Below, one piece after another: positions 8,094-16,803 of a stretch of 64,000 nucleotides of DNA. Made by a program: the position numbers and the translations under genes. Origin of the DNA: DYJK01 sp040755055 (lineage in GTDB: Bacteria; Bacteroidota; Ignavibacteria; Ignavibacteriales; Melioribacteraceae). Position 1 is the first letter of the stretch; each line of letters begins with the position of its first letter. Location: positions 62,001-126,000 of the forward strand of contig JBFMBS010000005.1 of NCBI GenBank assembly GCA_040755055.1, given 5' to 3'. The notes under the pieces were generated by a model that saw only the letters and a list, made by a program, of their open reading frames with translations, was not told where the DNA came from and made no database searches.

Positions 8094-9515
8094 TTATTTT
8101 GTTATATCGTTTATCCAATCGCCGATAATCTTTAACGCTTCCGGAGAAAATGTTTCCTCGATTTGTCCGTACTCAGAAACCGTGCATGTTTTACACGTTT
8201 GGAAAAGATGATTTAGACCGGGCAGTTCAACAATTTTATAATTTTTGTTGCCGGCAGTTTTCAACGCTTCATCAATCGCAGAAAGATTTTCTTTCGGCGG
8301 AACTTGCAAATCTTTTTCGCCGTTCATTGCAAGTACCGGTACGGTTACGGTTTCTAAATACAATTTTGGATCAAATTTTAGAAAGAATCTAAACCACGGA
8401 CTCAAGATTATTTTTACATTTCTCTCAAAAACGTCCCTACTGTTTGTGGGATCTTTTTTTTCTTCTTCCGACATTTGAGCAAAATCCAAATTGTATAATT
8501 CTTCCAACTTATGATACGCAGTTAAACTATCCGGTTCGTTGGCAATGATATTATAAATTTTTTTATTCCGGTTCACTTGTTTTGCCAACTCTTCTTCTTT
8601 TGTTCCTTCGGCTTTTAATATAAGCTCTGTCTGCTTGATCAAAATATCTTTGCCGGTTAATCCGGGTCCGGCGAGTAGAACAATAAAAGCTATATCGTCG
8701 GACAAGGACACTGCCATCGGCGCTATCATTCCGCCTTCGCTATGACCTATAATGCCGATTTTAGTTTGGTCAATTTCATTTTTGGTTTTTAAATATTCGA
8801 CCGATGCAATTACATCTGTAACAAAATCTGCCGTTGTGGCGGTTGAGGGATCACCCCCCGATTTTCCAATTCCTCTGTCATCGTATCTTAAAACCGCAAT
8901 TCCGTTACGTGTTAAGTAGTCGGCAATAATCCAAAATGGCTTGTGATTGAAAATTGTTTCGTCCCGATCTTGTGAGCCGGAACCGGTAACAAGTACAACT
9001 GCCGGATATTTTTTTTCTTCCCCGGGAAAGGTAAAAGTACCGCCTAATTTTATATTTGCAGATCTGTTTTCTATTACAACTTCTTCTTCGTTATAAGGAT
9101 ATGGTTTCTGAGGATTTTGCGGACGAAGTATTTCCGCAACTTTTTCGACCTTTTTTAGATTCAGCGGCAAATTCATTCCGGCTTGCGAAAAATTTCCAAC
9201 GACAACAAGACTGTCTTTTTCAATCTTGCCGTTGTATGTAGCGCCGATCATATCGATCTTAAATTTAAGACTGTCATCGGTAACACTCGCAAACGTTACC
9301 GGGATATCTTTAGCGCCTTGATCGGGACTGTCAAGGAATGCACCAAGGGTACCATCATCTTTAAGGAATGTTTTTAATACCAGGCGAAGCGAAACAGAAC
9401 CAATTTTTAATTTCCCTTCCCAGAGACTTTCGAATTTTCTTTCCTTTTTTTCTTGTGCGATTAAATTCCATGATAAAGAAATCAGGCAGATTAAAAGCAA
9501 TGTTGTTTTTTTCAT
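8094..9515 (-). CDS. Secreted alpha/beta hydrolase (dienelactone hydrolase/esterase-like)
   Basis: About 473 residues. A signal peptide (MKKTTLLLICLISLSWNLIA) is followed by a roughly 110-residue beta-rich N-terminal domain (about 30-135) and an alpha/beta-hydrolase domain. Catalytic triad candidates are Ser in GIIGHSEGGM, Asp in MNGEKDLQVP and His in LPGLNHLFQ. The oxyanion region VLVTGSGSQDRDE matches the group of two-domain hydrolases common in Bacteroidota. The frame extends to an ATG at 9530, but the ATG at 9515 begins the signal peptide and has GGAG upstream. It is the last gene of a four-gene minus-strand set with the RHH, LURP-like and SPFH genes, 20 bp after the RHH gene. Confidence 0.85.
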   Translation of the reverse strand: MKKTTLLLICLISLSWNLIAQEKKERKFESLWEGKLKIGSVSLRLVLKTFLKDDGTLGAFLDSPDQGAKDIPVTFASVTDDSLKFKIDMIGATYNGKIEKDSLVVVGNFSQAGMNLPLNLKKVEKVAEILRPQNPQKPYPYNEEEVVIENRSANIKLGGTFTFPGEEKKYPAVVLVTGSGSQDRDETIFNHKPFWIIADYLTRNGIAVLRYDDRGIGKSGGDPSTATTADFVTDVIASVEYLKTKNEIDQTKIGIIGHSEGGMIAPMAVSLSDDIAFIVLLAGPGLTGKDILIKQTELILKAEGTKEEELAKQVNRNKKIYNIIANEPDSLTAYHKLEELYNLDFAQMSEEEKKDPTNSRDVFERNVKIILSPWFRFFLKFDPKLYLETVTVPVLAMNGEKDLQVPPKENLSAIDEALKTAGNKNYKIVELPGLNHLFQTCKTCTVSEYGQIEETFSPEALKIIGDWINDITK

Positions 9516-9535
9516 ATTGGCTCCAGCCATACGTT

Positions 9536-9736
9536 TTACTGATTTGTATTATTATTGTTCTTGTTGTCAGGGCTGCCGCTTTCTTTTTCTTGTAACCTTC
9601 CGCTCTTACGCAAAGCATCTTTAAGAATGAATTCTATTTGTGCGTTAGCGCTACGCAGTTCATCAGACGCCCATTTTTCAATAGCATAGTAAATTGTTTC
9701 ATCGATTCTGAGCAAGAATTTTTTTTTATCAGCCAT
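9536..9736 (-). CDS. Arc-like ribbon-helix-helix DNA-binding protein
   Basis: A 66-residue protein with a short beta-strand (KKFLLRIDETIYYAIEKWA) and two helices (ELRSANAQIEFILKDALRKSG), the ribbon-helix-helix arrangement of Arc/MetJ regulators. An acidic/Asn-rich disordered tail follows. It lies 5 bp after the LURP-like gene and 20 bp before the hydrolase. Similar Arc-type genes are frequent directly downstream of SPFH genes in Bacteroidota, so it is likely the autoregulator of this operon. Confidence 0.85.
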   Translation of the reverse strand: MADKKKFLLRIDETIYYAIEKWASDELRSANAQIEFILKDALRKSGRLQEKESGSPDNKNNNNTNQ

Positions 9737-9741
9737 AACGC

Positions 9742-10260
9742 TTATGCACCGGCAGCAGCAGCTCCGCGCCTTTCATTTAAAAGTTGAATATACACTACAA
9801 GCAGAATTGTCCACGGATATTTATCGAGAAGTTCGGATCTTCTTTCGATATTTATTTCCAAATCTGTTTTAAAAGAGAATTTTTTCCTGAAACTTAAAAT
9901 CTTTACTTGTGATGAATTATAAACATCAATGGTCCAACTTAGCTTTTTAGAAATTATATCAAACGATTCACCTTTCGGAAGTTCCAGTTTGCCGCGCGAT
10001 TTCCATTTTTCACTTACAAATTTTGCAATCGGCAGTTCTTTTCCTTTCTCGCGAATTTCAATATCCGATCTCCAAAAACCCGGTTGATAAAATTCCCATT
10101 CACCAAACGAACCGGCTGTTTCGGAAGCGGTACTAAAAAACTTTGGCTGTACCAAAGTTGCTATCAATTCTTCACCAGCTCTCAGTTCGTAATAATGTTT
10201 AAAGAAAGATGGCTGGGTTAATTTAATAGTTTGTCCTATGTAATCAGAAATTGTTTTCAT
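9742..10260 (-). CDS. LURP-one/Tubby-like beta-barrel protein
   Basis: A 172-residue protein without signal peptide. The repeated beta-strand pattern (FKHYYELRAGEELIATLVQP, GEWEFYQPGFWRSDIEIRE, then GESFDIISKKLSW) resembles the LURP-one/Tubby C-terminal-like fold, in which twelve strands surround a hydrophobic helix; the last segment (YPWTILLVVYIQLLNERR) is suitably hydrophobic. Related membrane-binding proteins contact phosphoinositides or scramble lipids in eukaryotes, but nothing in bacteria fixes a role. Its position between the SPFH gene and the RHH gene suggests a membrane-surface task. Assignment by fold pattern only. Confidence 0.55.
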   Translation of the reverse strand: MKTISDYIGQTIKLTQPSFFKHYYELRAGEELIATLVQPKFFSTASETAGSFGEWEFYQPGFWRSDIEIREKGKELPIAKFVSEKWKSRGKLELPKGESFDIISKKLSWTIDVYNSSQVKILSFRKKFSFKTDLEINIERRSELLDKYPWTILLVVYIQLLNERRGAAAAGA

Positions 10261-10336
10261 TATTATTTCTTTATTTGTCTTTCATTCTGAGTACTTCACC
10301 CGTCAAAGCCGGGCAAGCTCTTTATTCTACGCTCAA

Positions 10337-11212
10337 TCATTGATAAAGTGTTCCGGCGTTTATAACCGGTGTTGCCTGAACTTCCGATACAAGCGCTACC
10401 ATCAAATTGTTAACCATAGTAGCTTTTCTCTCTTCATCGAGTTCAACAATATGTTGTTCGCTCAATGCTTTAAGAGCCATTTCAACCATTCCGACTGCAC
10501 CTTCAACTATTTTGGTGCGTGCCGCAACAACGGCTTGTGCTTGCTGTCTGCGCAGCATCGCTTGTGCAATTTCCGGTGCGTATGCAAGGTAACTTATCCT
10601 TGATTCAAGAACATCAACGCCGGCAATTTCTAATCTCGACTGAACTTGTTTTTTTAATTCTTCCGAAATCTCTTGCGGATTACCGCGCAACGAATATTTA
10701 TCTTCTTCCGATGTATCGTATGCGTAGCCCGATGCAAGTCCGCGTATTGCAGTTTCACTTTGTATCGCAACAAATTGTTCGTAGTTCTGTACATCAAAAA
10801 TTGCGCGTGCGGAATCAACAACGCGCCACACGATAACTGCCGCAATTTCAATCGGGTTGCCGTGCAGATCGTTCACTTTTATTTTTTCACTGTTGAAATT
10901 GTGAATCCGGAGAGAAACTTTTTTCTTTTCGGTAAACGGGTTAACCCACCAGAAACCTGATTCTCTAATTGTGCCGGTATATTTTCCAAACAGTATCAGC
11001 ACTCGCGAGTCATTCGGCTGTATTACCGTGAAGCCGCCGAATGAAATGGATGTTATGATTATCAAAGGAATAAAAATCCATAAGAAATTTGTATCCTCGG
11101 TGATAATTCCATTGCGCAGTACGTAAATATCAATAACAATAAGTACTATGATGATAAACAGAGCAAGAAAACCATTTGTTTTTTTTGCTGATTTTTCCAC
11201 TATTGCTTCCAT
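10337..11212 (-). CDS. SPFH/band 7 membrane protein (stomatin/flotillin-like)
   Basis: A 291-residue protein. Two adjacent hydrophobic segments (about residues 14-35 and 42-62) anchor it, followed by the SPFH/band 7 domain beginning GGFTVIQPNDSRVLILFGKY and running to the alpha-helical region EIAQAMLRRQQAQAVVAART. This helix is the coiled-coil used for ring assembly in stomatins. SPFH proteins organise membrane microdomains and often partner with proteases or other membrane proteins. It is the first gene of the operon SPFH, LURP-like, RHH, hydrolase. The start is preceded by an AGAGG sequence. Confidence 0.93.
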   Translation of the reverse strand: MEAIVEKSAKKTNGFLALFIIIVLIVIDIYVLRNGIITEDTNFLWIFIPLIIITSISFGGFTVIQPNDSRVLILFGKYTGTIRESGFWWVNPFTEKKKVSLRIHNFNSEKIKVNDLHGNPIEIAAVIVWRVVDSARAIFDVQNYEQFVAIQSETAIRGLASGYAYDTSEEDKYSLRGNPQEISEELKKQVQSRLEIAGVDVLESRISYLAYAPEIAQAMLRRQQAQAVVAARTKIVEGAVGMVEMALKALSEQHIVELDEERKATMVNNLMVALVSEVQATPVINAGTLYQ

Positions 11213-11345
11213 TTTTTAGACCTCTTAATGATTGGCTATCACAATGATATCATATTGATAGCTAAAAATCAATATCTGTAAGAAAGAAATCTTTCATGCG
11301 TCTAAAACCTTGAATTTATTAAGTTTACAGAAGGATTATTGCAAA

Positions 11346-12887
11346 ATGGTAATGTCAAAACTCCGGATTAATTTAAGTAGTTCTACAACTGTCCTCATTT
11401 TTCTATCCGTATTTAAATTAGTGTTACTCCTGGTATTTGCCGGTAATTACGGGATCTTCCGGGACGAGTATTATTATATAGAATGTTCTAAGCATTTAGA
11501 TTGGGGATATGTAGATCAGCCGCCGTTCAATGCTCTGGTGCTGTTGATATCTCGCTCGGTCTTTGGTGAATCGATTTTTGGAATTAGAATTTTTGCATAC
11601 TTAGCCGGGGCGTTAACTGTTTTTATGTCCGGGATGATAGCACGCGAACTAGGCGGCAGTAAGTATGCACAATTTCTTTCGGCATTAGCTGCTACTTTTG
11701 CCGGGGTACTGCTTGGCGGAAGCAGCTACTACTCAATGAATGCTTTCGATTATCTTTTTGCTTCGCTGATGTTTTATTACCTGATAAAATTAATTAAAAC
11801 CGGCAATTCAAAATTATGGATTACTATCGGTTTGATCTTCGGGATTGGGCTACAGAATAAACTTACGTTTTTGTTTTTAGGATTTGGATTGTTTATCGGT
11901 CTGCTGTTGACAAAGAACAGAAAATATTTTCTTAACAAAGAATTGTACATAGGTGCTGCTCTCGCTCCTTTAATTTTTCTTCCGAACATAATTTGGCAGA
12001 TCGCAAATAATTTCCCCACCCTTGAGTTCATGCACAATGCGGCTACATATAAAAATGTTTCATTGGGTTTCGTGCAATTTTTTAGCGAGCATCTTCTGGA
12101 GCTGAATCCGTTTTCTACTCTTCTTCTGATAGCGGCATTTTACTTTCTCTTCGTCAACAAAAAAGGAAAAGTGTTCGCTGTAATTGGATTAATGTATATA
12201 TCAATCTTGATAGTATTTGTTTTGAATAACGGTAAACCGTATTACATGGGAGTATTATTCCCGGTTATCCTTGCTGCCGGTGCAGTAGGCATCGATCTAT
12301 TAATTGATAGGTATTTGAGAAACTGGGCAAGGTACGTTTTAGTTTTTTTATTACTGCCGGGATATTTAATAACAGCACCGTTTGCGATTCCAGTGCTTGA
12401 TGTTGATTCGTATTTAAAACTTTCAGAGGTAACCGGCATTAGTCCGACATTGGCAGAAAGAAACAGAACGAGTGCGCTTCCACAATTTTTTGCGGACCGT
12501 TTTGGATGGGAAGAAATGGTACAAAAAACTGCCGAGGCATACAACAAACTTTCTGAGAGGGAAAAGAAAAATGTAATTATAATTGCACAGAATTACGGAG
12601 AAGCCGGCGCTGTAAATTATTACAAAAATAAATACGGATTGCCCACTGCAATTTCTCCTCACAATAATTACTGGATCTGGGGTTATCCGGAAAGGTATAA
12701 CGAGCAAGTTATGATTGTTATCGGCGGTGATCTTGAAGACAACAAAGAATATTTTGAAGAAGCAGAAGTTGCAGCATCCCATTACAATGAATACGGAATG
12801 CCGTATGAGAACGTTGATATTTTCATCTGTAGGAAACCGAAGTATGAATTAAGAGAAATTTGGGATAGGGTTAAGGTGTTTATTTAA
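11346..12887 (+). CDS. Glycosyltransferase family 39 (PMT_2/ArnT-like) membrane protein
   Basis: About 513 residues with some ten or more predicted transmembrane segments. The first external loop carries the acidic pair of GT-C enzymes, FRDEYYYIECSKHLDWGYVD, and the following QPPFNALVL is typical of ArnT-like/PMT_2 transferases, which move a sugar from a polyprenyl-phosphate donor to a protein or lipid outside the inner membrane. The C-terminal about 150 residues form a soluble domain. The frame is open to a TTG at 11310, but the ATG at 11346 has AGAAGGA about eight bases upstream and is preferred. It ends just before a strong hairpin terminator shared with the convergent cold-shock gene. Confidence 0.88.
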   Translation: MVMSKLRINLSSSTTVLIFLSVFKLVLLLVFAGNYGIFRDEYYYIECSKHLDWGYVDQPPFNALVLLISRSVFGESIFGIRIFAYLAGALTVFMSGMIARELGGSKYAQFLSALAATFAGVLLGGSSYYSMNAFDYLFASLMFYYLIKLIKTGNSKLWITIGLIFGIGLQNKLTFLFLGFGLFIGLLLTKNRKYFLNKELYIGAALAPLIFLPNIIWQIANNFPTLEFMHNAATYKNVSLGFVQFFSEHLLELNPFSTLLLIAAFYFLFVNKKGKVFAVIGLMYISILIVFVLNNGKPYYMGVLFPVILAAGAVGIDLLIDRYLRNWARYVLVFLLLPGYLITAPFAIPVLDVDSYLKLSEVTGISPTLAERNRTSALPQFFADRFGWEEMVQKTAEAYNKLSEREKKNVIIIAQNYGEAGAVNYYKNKYGLPTAISPHNNYWIWGYPERYNEQVMIVIGGDLEDNKEYFEEAEVAASHYNEYGMPYENVDIFICRKPKYELREIWDRVKVFI

Positions 12888-12890
12888 AAC

Positions 12891-12918
12891 AAGAAGCCCG
12901 CCAATTGGCGGGCTTCTT
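12891..12918. terminator. Bidirectional intrinsic terminator
   Basis: A perfect 12-bp stem, AAGAAGCCCGCC and GGCGGGCTTCTT, around the loop AATT, lies between the convergent glycosyltransferase and cold-shock genes. A- and T-rich arms give a U-tract on either strand, so it can end transcription from both sides. Confidence 0.9.
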
Positions 12919-12941
12919 ATTATCAGCATAAAATATTATTC

Positions 12942-13154
12942 TTAGCGAATAACTTTAACTTCTGATGCTTGCAATCCTTTGGGACCTTTGGTAACAGAAA
13001 ATTCAACTTTATCATTTTCGTTTAGAGTTTTGTATCCATCGCCAACGATAGACTGAAAATGTACGAATACATCTTCTCCGCCTTCTTGAGAAATGAAACC
13101 AAAACCTTTTGTGCTGTTAAACCATTTAACAGATCCTTGTTTGCGCTCTGCCAT
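12942..13154 (-). CDS. Cold-shock domain protein (CspA family)
   Basis: A 70-residue single cold-shock domain. RNA-binding motif RNP1 reads KGFGFIS and RNP2 reads VFVHF; the protein opens with KQGSVKWFNSTKGFGF. It acts as an RNA chaperone. A strong ribosome-binding sequence (AAAGGAG) precedes the ATG. The 5' region is unusually long (about 280 bases to the next landmark), which fits leader-controlled expression known for csp genes, and contains a possible 26-codon upstream ORF. Confidence 0.97.
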   Translation of the reverse strand: MAERKQGSVKWFNSTKGFGFISQEGGEDVFVHFQSIVGDGYKTLNENDKVEFSVTKGPKGLQASEVKVIR

Positions 13155-13192
13155 GACAGATGCTCCTTTTTAATTTGTTGATAATTGATTGT

Positions 13193-13273
13193 TTACGACA
13201 GAGCTTTAAAAACTACTGAAGGGTTCGAACAAATTGCGTCTACTTCTACAACTACTTCTAAAGTTACTGCCAT
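13193..13273 (-). CDS. Possible 26-residue upstream ORF in the cold-shock gene leader
   Basis: In the minus-strand leader of the cold-shock gene an ATG at 13273 opens a 26-codon frame (starting MAVTLEVVVEVDAICSN) that stops at 13193, about 38 bases before the csp start. The reading is GTA/GAA-rich (imperfect repeats of GTAGAAGTAG). No clear ribosome-binding site precedes it. It may simply be part of a structured leader, so it is reported only as a candidate. Confidence 0.25.
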   Translation of the reverse strand: MAVTLEVVVEVDAICSNPSVVFKALS

Positions 13274-13519
13274 TACGGACGTAAACATATGGAAAGATTC
13301 ATTCCGAACCTAATGGATTTTTAAAATTTTTGTTCGTGTTTGATTTAAATTCTTGCGTTTTCTAACAAATATAAGCTTTGGTTAATATAAATTTGAAAAA
13401 GAACGATAGACGAATGACCGACCTTATTTGTAAGCGGTTAAACGGGCAACATGTTTATTATTGTTAAACTTTTAACCAAATTACAGCCGTAATTATTTTT
13501 ACTAATGTAATTATTGATA

Positions 13520-14782
13520 ATGAGTTCAATTGTCTGGACCGTTGAATTACGTTTTTTGGTTGCGTTAGCTCTCGGTTTTCTTGTAGGATTGGAACGAGAA
13601 AGCAGCAAGAATAATCCCAAGAAAATAATTTTGGGAGGGATAAGAACATATCCCATTATCAGCATGTTTGGCTTTGGCTCCGCGCTACTGCATCAAAACG
13701 GTGTTGATGTAATTCTTCCCCTCGGGTTAATCGGCATATCGGTTCTCTGCGCAATATCATACTTTTCTAAAGTGCAGAATGAAAGGTTCGGTGTAACAAG
13801 CGAGATTTCGGCGTTGCTTACGTTTATAGTTGGTGCACTCGCACTCCTTGTAGATGTTTGGGCATCGATGGCGCTCGGTATAATTAATACTATGCTTCTT
13901 TCGGAGAAAGCGAAGATGGAAGAGTATGTTGAAAAATTAGACCGGGTGGAATTTCTGGCAGTACTAAAATTTTTACTTGTAACCGTCATTATACTACCGG
14001 TACTTCCCGATAAAGACTACACACAATTTAATATTAATCCGGCGGAAGTTTGGCAAGTAGTTATTGTTGTTTCAACTATAGGATTTGTAGGATATTTCTT
14101 ATCTAAAAAACTTGGTGATAAAGTCGGCTTCTGGGTCTCCGGTTTTGTTGGAGGAATTGTATCCAGCACTGCGGTTACAATTGCTTATGGAAGAATTGCA
14201 AAGAAAAAGCCGGCGGTTCATTTCAGTGCACTAAAAGGGGCAATAGTTGCATGCAGCGTTATGTATTTAAGGATTTTGATATTGCTGATGATTATTAGTC
14301 CTTCTTTTGTATATGGAATTTGGTGGCAGTTGTTGCTGCTCAGTTTACTTGGCGCCGGCGTTTCATTGATACCTTTTAAAGAACAGCATTCGTCCGGCAA
14401 AAAAGAGAAAGATCATGAATCGGAACAATTGCAGAATCCTTTTGAAATTAGACCGGCAATGATTTTTTCTTTACTGTTTGTCGCTTTGATAATTATTACA
14501 TCACTTGTAAAAACGTACTTCGGTCATTTGGGATTGATATTTCTATCTGTTACGGTTGGTGTAGCAGATATTACCCCGTTTGTTCTCTCTATGGCAACAG
14601 ATATCGGGCCGAATGCGGATTTAATTTTTACCGCCATACTAATTTCGATGATGAGTAATACGATTATGAAGGGAATCTATTTCATATATCTTTCACCCAC
14701 TCACCGGAAAGAGACAATAATTAAGTTTGGAATTTTAGTTCTTGTTCATATCCCGGTAATTATAGCAACACTTGTATTGTAA
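13520..14782 (+). CDS. MgtC-like/DUF4010 integral membrane protein
   Basis: About 420 residues with around twelve hydrophobic segments. The N-terminal part (LRFLVALALGFLVGLERES, then GGIRTYPIISMFGFGSALL) is the MgtC/SapB domain with its conserved Glu-Arg and Arg-Thr pairs; the C-terminal part (from about residue 170, VSGFVGGIVSSTAVTIAYG) is DUF4010. The fused MgtC-DUF4010 form is widespread in bacteria and is thought to be a transporter-like protein, substrate unknown. The frame is open from a TTG at 13514; the ATG at 13520 is chosen. Confidence 0.85.
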   Translation: MSSIVWTVELRFLVALALGFLVGLERESSKNNPKKIILGGIRTYPIISMFGFGSALLHQNGVDVILPLGLIGISVLCAISYFSKVQNERFGVTSEISALLTFIVGALALLVDVWASMALGIINTMLLSEKAKMEEYVEKLDRVEFLAVLKFLLVTVIILPVLPDKDYTQFNINPAEVWQVVIVVSTIGFVGYFLSKKLGDKVGFWVSGFVGGIVSSTAVTIAYGRIAKKKPAVHFSALKGAIVACSVMYLRILILLMIISPSFVYGIWWQLLLLSLLGAGVSLIPFKEQHSSGKKEKDHESEQLQNPFEIRPAMIFSLLFVALIIITSLVKTYFGHLGLIFLSVTVGVADITPFVLSMATDIGPNADLIFTAILISMMSNTIMKGIYFIYLSPTHRKETIIKFGILVLVHIPVIIATLVL

Positions 14783-14856
14783 TCCTTTCATCATATTAAA
14801 CCAATATTACCACGGTATTTATTTGGTCTGCTGCAAAGGTGAGATTATAAAATGTT

Positions 14857-14910
14857 GAGGTTGTCTTAGAGATAGTTATAAACACTGTAATTTACGATTA
14901 AGACAACCTC
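14857..14910. repeat. 12-bp inverted repeat between convergent genes
   Basis: GAGGTTGTCTTA at 14857-14868 is exactly complementary to TAAGACAACCTC at 14899-14910, with a 30-base spacer. It lies between the 3' ends of the MgtC/DUF4010 and cytochrome genes and may act as a transcription barrier, although it lacks a T-tract and the loop is long. Confidence 0.55.
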
Positions 14911-14920
14911 ATATAAATAA

Positions 14921-15907
14921 TTATAGTTTTGCCGGTGTGAATTTGGTTACGGCATTCCGCAATGGTTTTACGGTGCGTAAGAATTCATAGATTGCACCCA
15001 AATCTTCGCGGGTCATGCCGGCGTACATTGTCCACGGCATTGGAGTATTAAACTCTTTCATGAAATCGACCGAAGCAATTTGGTTGCTGTCCGGGTCCAT
15101 CAATTTGAACCGTGCGATGAACTGATCTTTTGTCCACTTGCCGATTCCGGTAGCAATATCGGGAGTGAGATTAGCGCTTCGAACGGTACCGCTTGGTAGC
15201 ATAAATTCTGCACCGCCGGCAAAAGCTTTCTCAACTATGTATTCACCTTTAACAGATGGAGTGTGGCAATCGAAACAAGCTGCCATTTTTGTTAAGTATT
15301 CACCATACTTTGCCGGATCATTTTTATCGGGTTCCGGTGATGGATTATAAGATTTAGGCGGAATAGTTTTTACAATAAAGTTTAAAGGAAAATTAAGACT
15401 TCCTTCCGGTACTTCATTTTTTATTGGTTCAAGAGAACGTACATAAGCAATAATTGAATAGAGATCTTCTTTAACTAAATGGTTATAGTTTAAATACGGC
15501 ATTAGGGGAAAAAATGCGTTTCCCTTATTATTTACACCACAAGTAATAGCACGAATCAATTCACCATCCGACCATTCGCCGATTCCGGCCGGGGTAATGT
15601 TTTTCGCAAAAAGTGTTCCCGGTAAGCCCATATCTTCTCCAAATCGATCACCGCCCATTCCCCATGTATCAGGTTTTGGCGGACCGGAAAATTTAGACCA
15701 ATCACGTACCGAGTGACAATCCATGCAAACGGTAACATGTTTTGCAAGATATTCACCGCGAGCAATTCTTGCCGGAGTAATCTCCACCTTTTCATTTACC
15801 GGAGGATCAACTTGCGGATAGGTTGAATTGAAATAGATTGAGAATGCTATAAGTAATACTGCTACACCCCCTATGATGTATGCTAGAATTTTGAAGAGTT
15901 TCTTCAT
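14921..15907 (-). CDS. Membrane-anchored dihaem cytochrome c
   Basis: A 328-residue protein. A single N-terminal membrane helix (about residues 8-26) acts as an anchor, followed by two cytochrome c modules with haem sites CMDCH (61-65) and CFDCH (211-215). Methionine ligand candidates are in FFPLMPYLNYNHL and FNTPMPWTMY. The sequence around the sites (ARGEYLAKHVTVCMDCHS) resembles the periplasmic electron carriers related to the alcohol-dehydrogenase cytochrome subunit. The partner is not encoded next to it. An electron-transfer role in the periplasm is safe, a specific pathway is not. Confidence 0.88.
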   Translation of the reverse strand: MKKLFKILAYIIGGVAVLLIAFSIYFNSTYPQVDPPVNEKVEITPARIARGEYLAKHVTVCMDCHSVRDWSKFSGPPKPDTWGMGGDRFGEDMGLPGTLFAKNITPAGIGEWSDGELIRAITCGVNNKGNAFFPLMPYLNYNHLVKEDLYSIIAYVRSLEPIKNEVPEGSLNFPLNFIVKTIPPKSYNPSPEPDKNDPAKYGEYLTKMAACFDCHTPSVKGEYIVEKAFAGGAEFMLPSGTVRSANLTPDIATGIGKWTKDQFIARFKLMDPDSNQIASVDFMKEFNTPMPWTMYAGMTREDLGAIYEFLRTVKPLRNAVTKFTPAKL

Positions 15908-16084
15908 TAACCCAAAAGCCCTTTCGTTTTAGTGAGACAACTATAAATTAATAAAAACGGATTTAACATCCGAAAAATAAATTTAACAGAGTTATGACGC
16001 AGAGATTTGGTAAAAGGTTGCTCTATGTGAAATTTTTTTTGAGAGGCAGCCGGTCCAGATATTATCTGAACCGGCAATATAAAA

Positions 16085-16744
16085 TTACAATTCTATTTGT
16101 ACACCGGCTAATATTGTTATAAACGTAGTTGTTGATGAAGATGATTCTTCAACTGTAGTATCACCTTCTTGACTTGAAGTTGTCTGCGATACTTCGGAAC
16201 TATTGCCGTTAAATTTGGCGTCTAAGTTCAAATGAATTTTAGGTGCAACTTTGTAAAGGAAACCGAGACCAACTCCCCATGCACCTTTTGTTTGTGTTTC
16301 GGTAGCACTGGCTTTGTATGTTTGTCCGCTGATATTTACATCTTCGGCAGAAACACTCATAATGTGAATACCTACTACGGCGGTAGCATAAGGTTTAAAT
16401 TCGCCTTGTGTGAAAAAGTATCTCCCGCCAACCATTAACGGAATTAATGAAAGAGGTGCTTCAACATCTGCTGTTTCGTTTACCCCGATACTTTTGAGGA
16501 AGTCATTAAATAGATCATCGTTAAAAGAAAACCGGTAGTAACCGGCAGATGCAAGAAGCTGCCATTCTTGTGTAAGATCATATGTAAGAGAGGCTGTGCC
16601 TCCGAAACCGGTATTGTAAACATCGCCAAAGTCACTGTTTGGCAGAGCAATGCCGGCATTTATTCCAGCACCGAATTTACTTTGTGCGGTTGATAGTGTT
16701 GTTATTGAAATCAATAACATAATGGTAAGAAGTAATCTTTTCAT
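16085..16744 (-). CDS. Small outer-membrane beta-barrel protein
   Basis: A 219-residue protein with signal peptide (MKRLLLTIMLLISITTLSTA) and eight-strand-type barrel pattern: KFGAGINAGIALPNSDFG, GFGGTASLTYDLTQEW, LVGGRYFFTQGEFKPYATAV and a final aromatic-free strand ending GVQIEL. It belongs to the general OmpA/PorT-like outer-membrane beta-barrel group. Serine/threonine-rich loop near residue 190-205. No substrate or partner can be read. Single gene. Confidence 0.8.
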   Translation of the reverse strand: MKRLLLTIMLLISITTLSTAQSKFGAGINAGIALPNSDFGDVYNTGFGGTASLTYDLTQEWQLLASAGYYRFSFNDDLFNDFLKSIGVNETADVEAPLSLIPLMVGGRYFFTQGEFKPYATAVVGIHIMSVSAEDVNISGQTYKASATETQTKGAWGVGLGFLYKVAPKIHLNLDAKFNGNSSEVSQTTSSQEGDTTVEESSSSTTTFITILAGVQIEL

Positions 16745-16803
16745 TATAGTCCCTCTTCTTTGTTATAGATTTGTTGTCGTGGTTTAAATATAGAAAATTC
16801 TTT

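Noticed and set aside
13220..13240. GGGTTCGAAC resembling a tRNA T-arm
   Set aside because: No cloverleaf or acceptor stem can be built around it; part of the csp leader.
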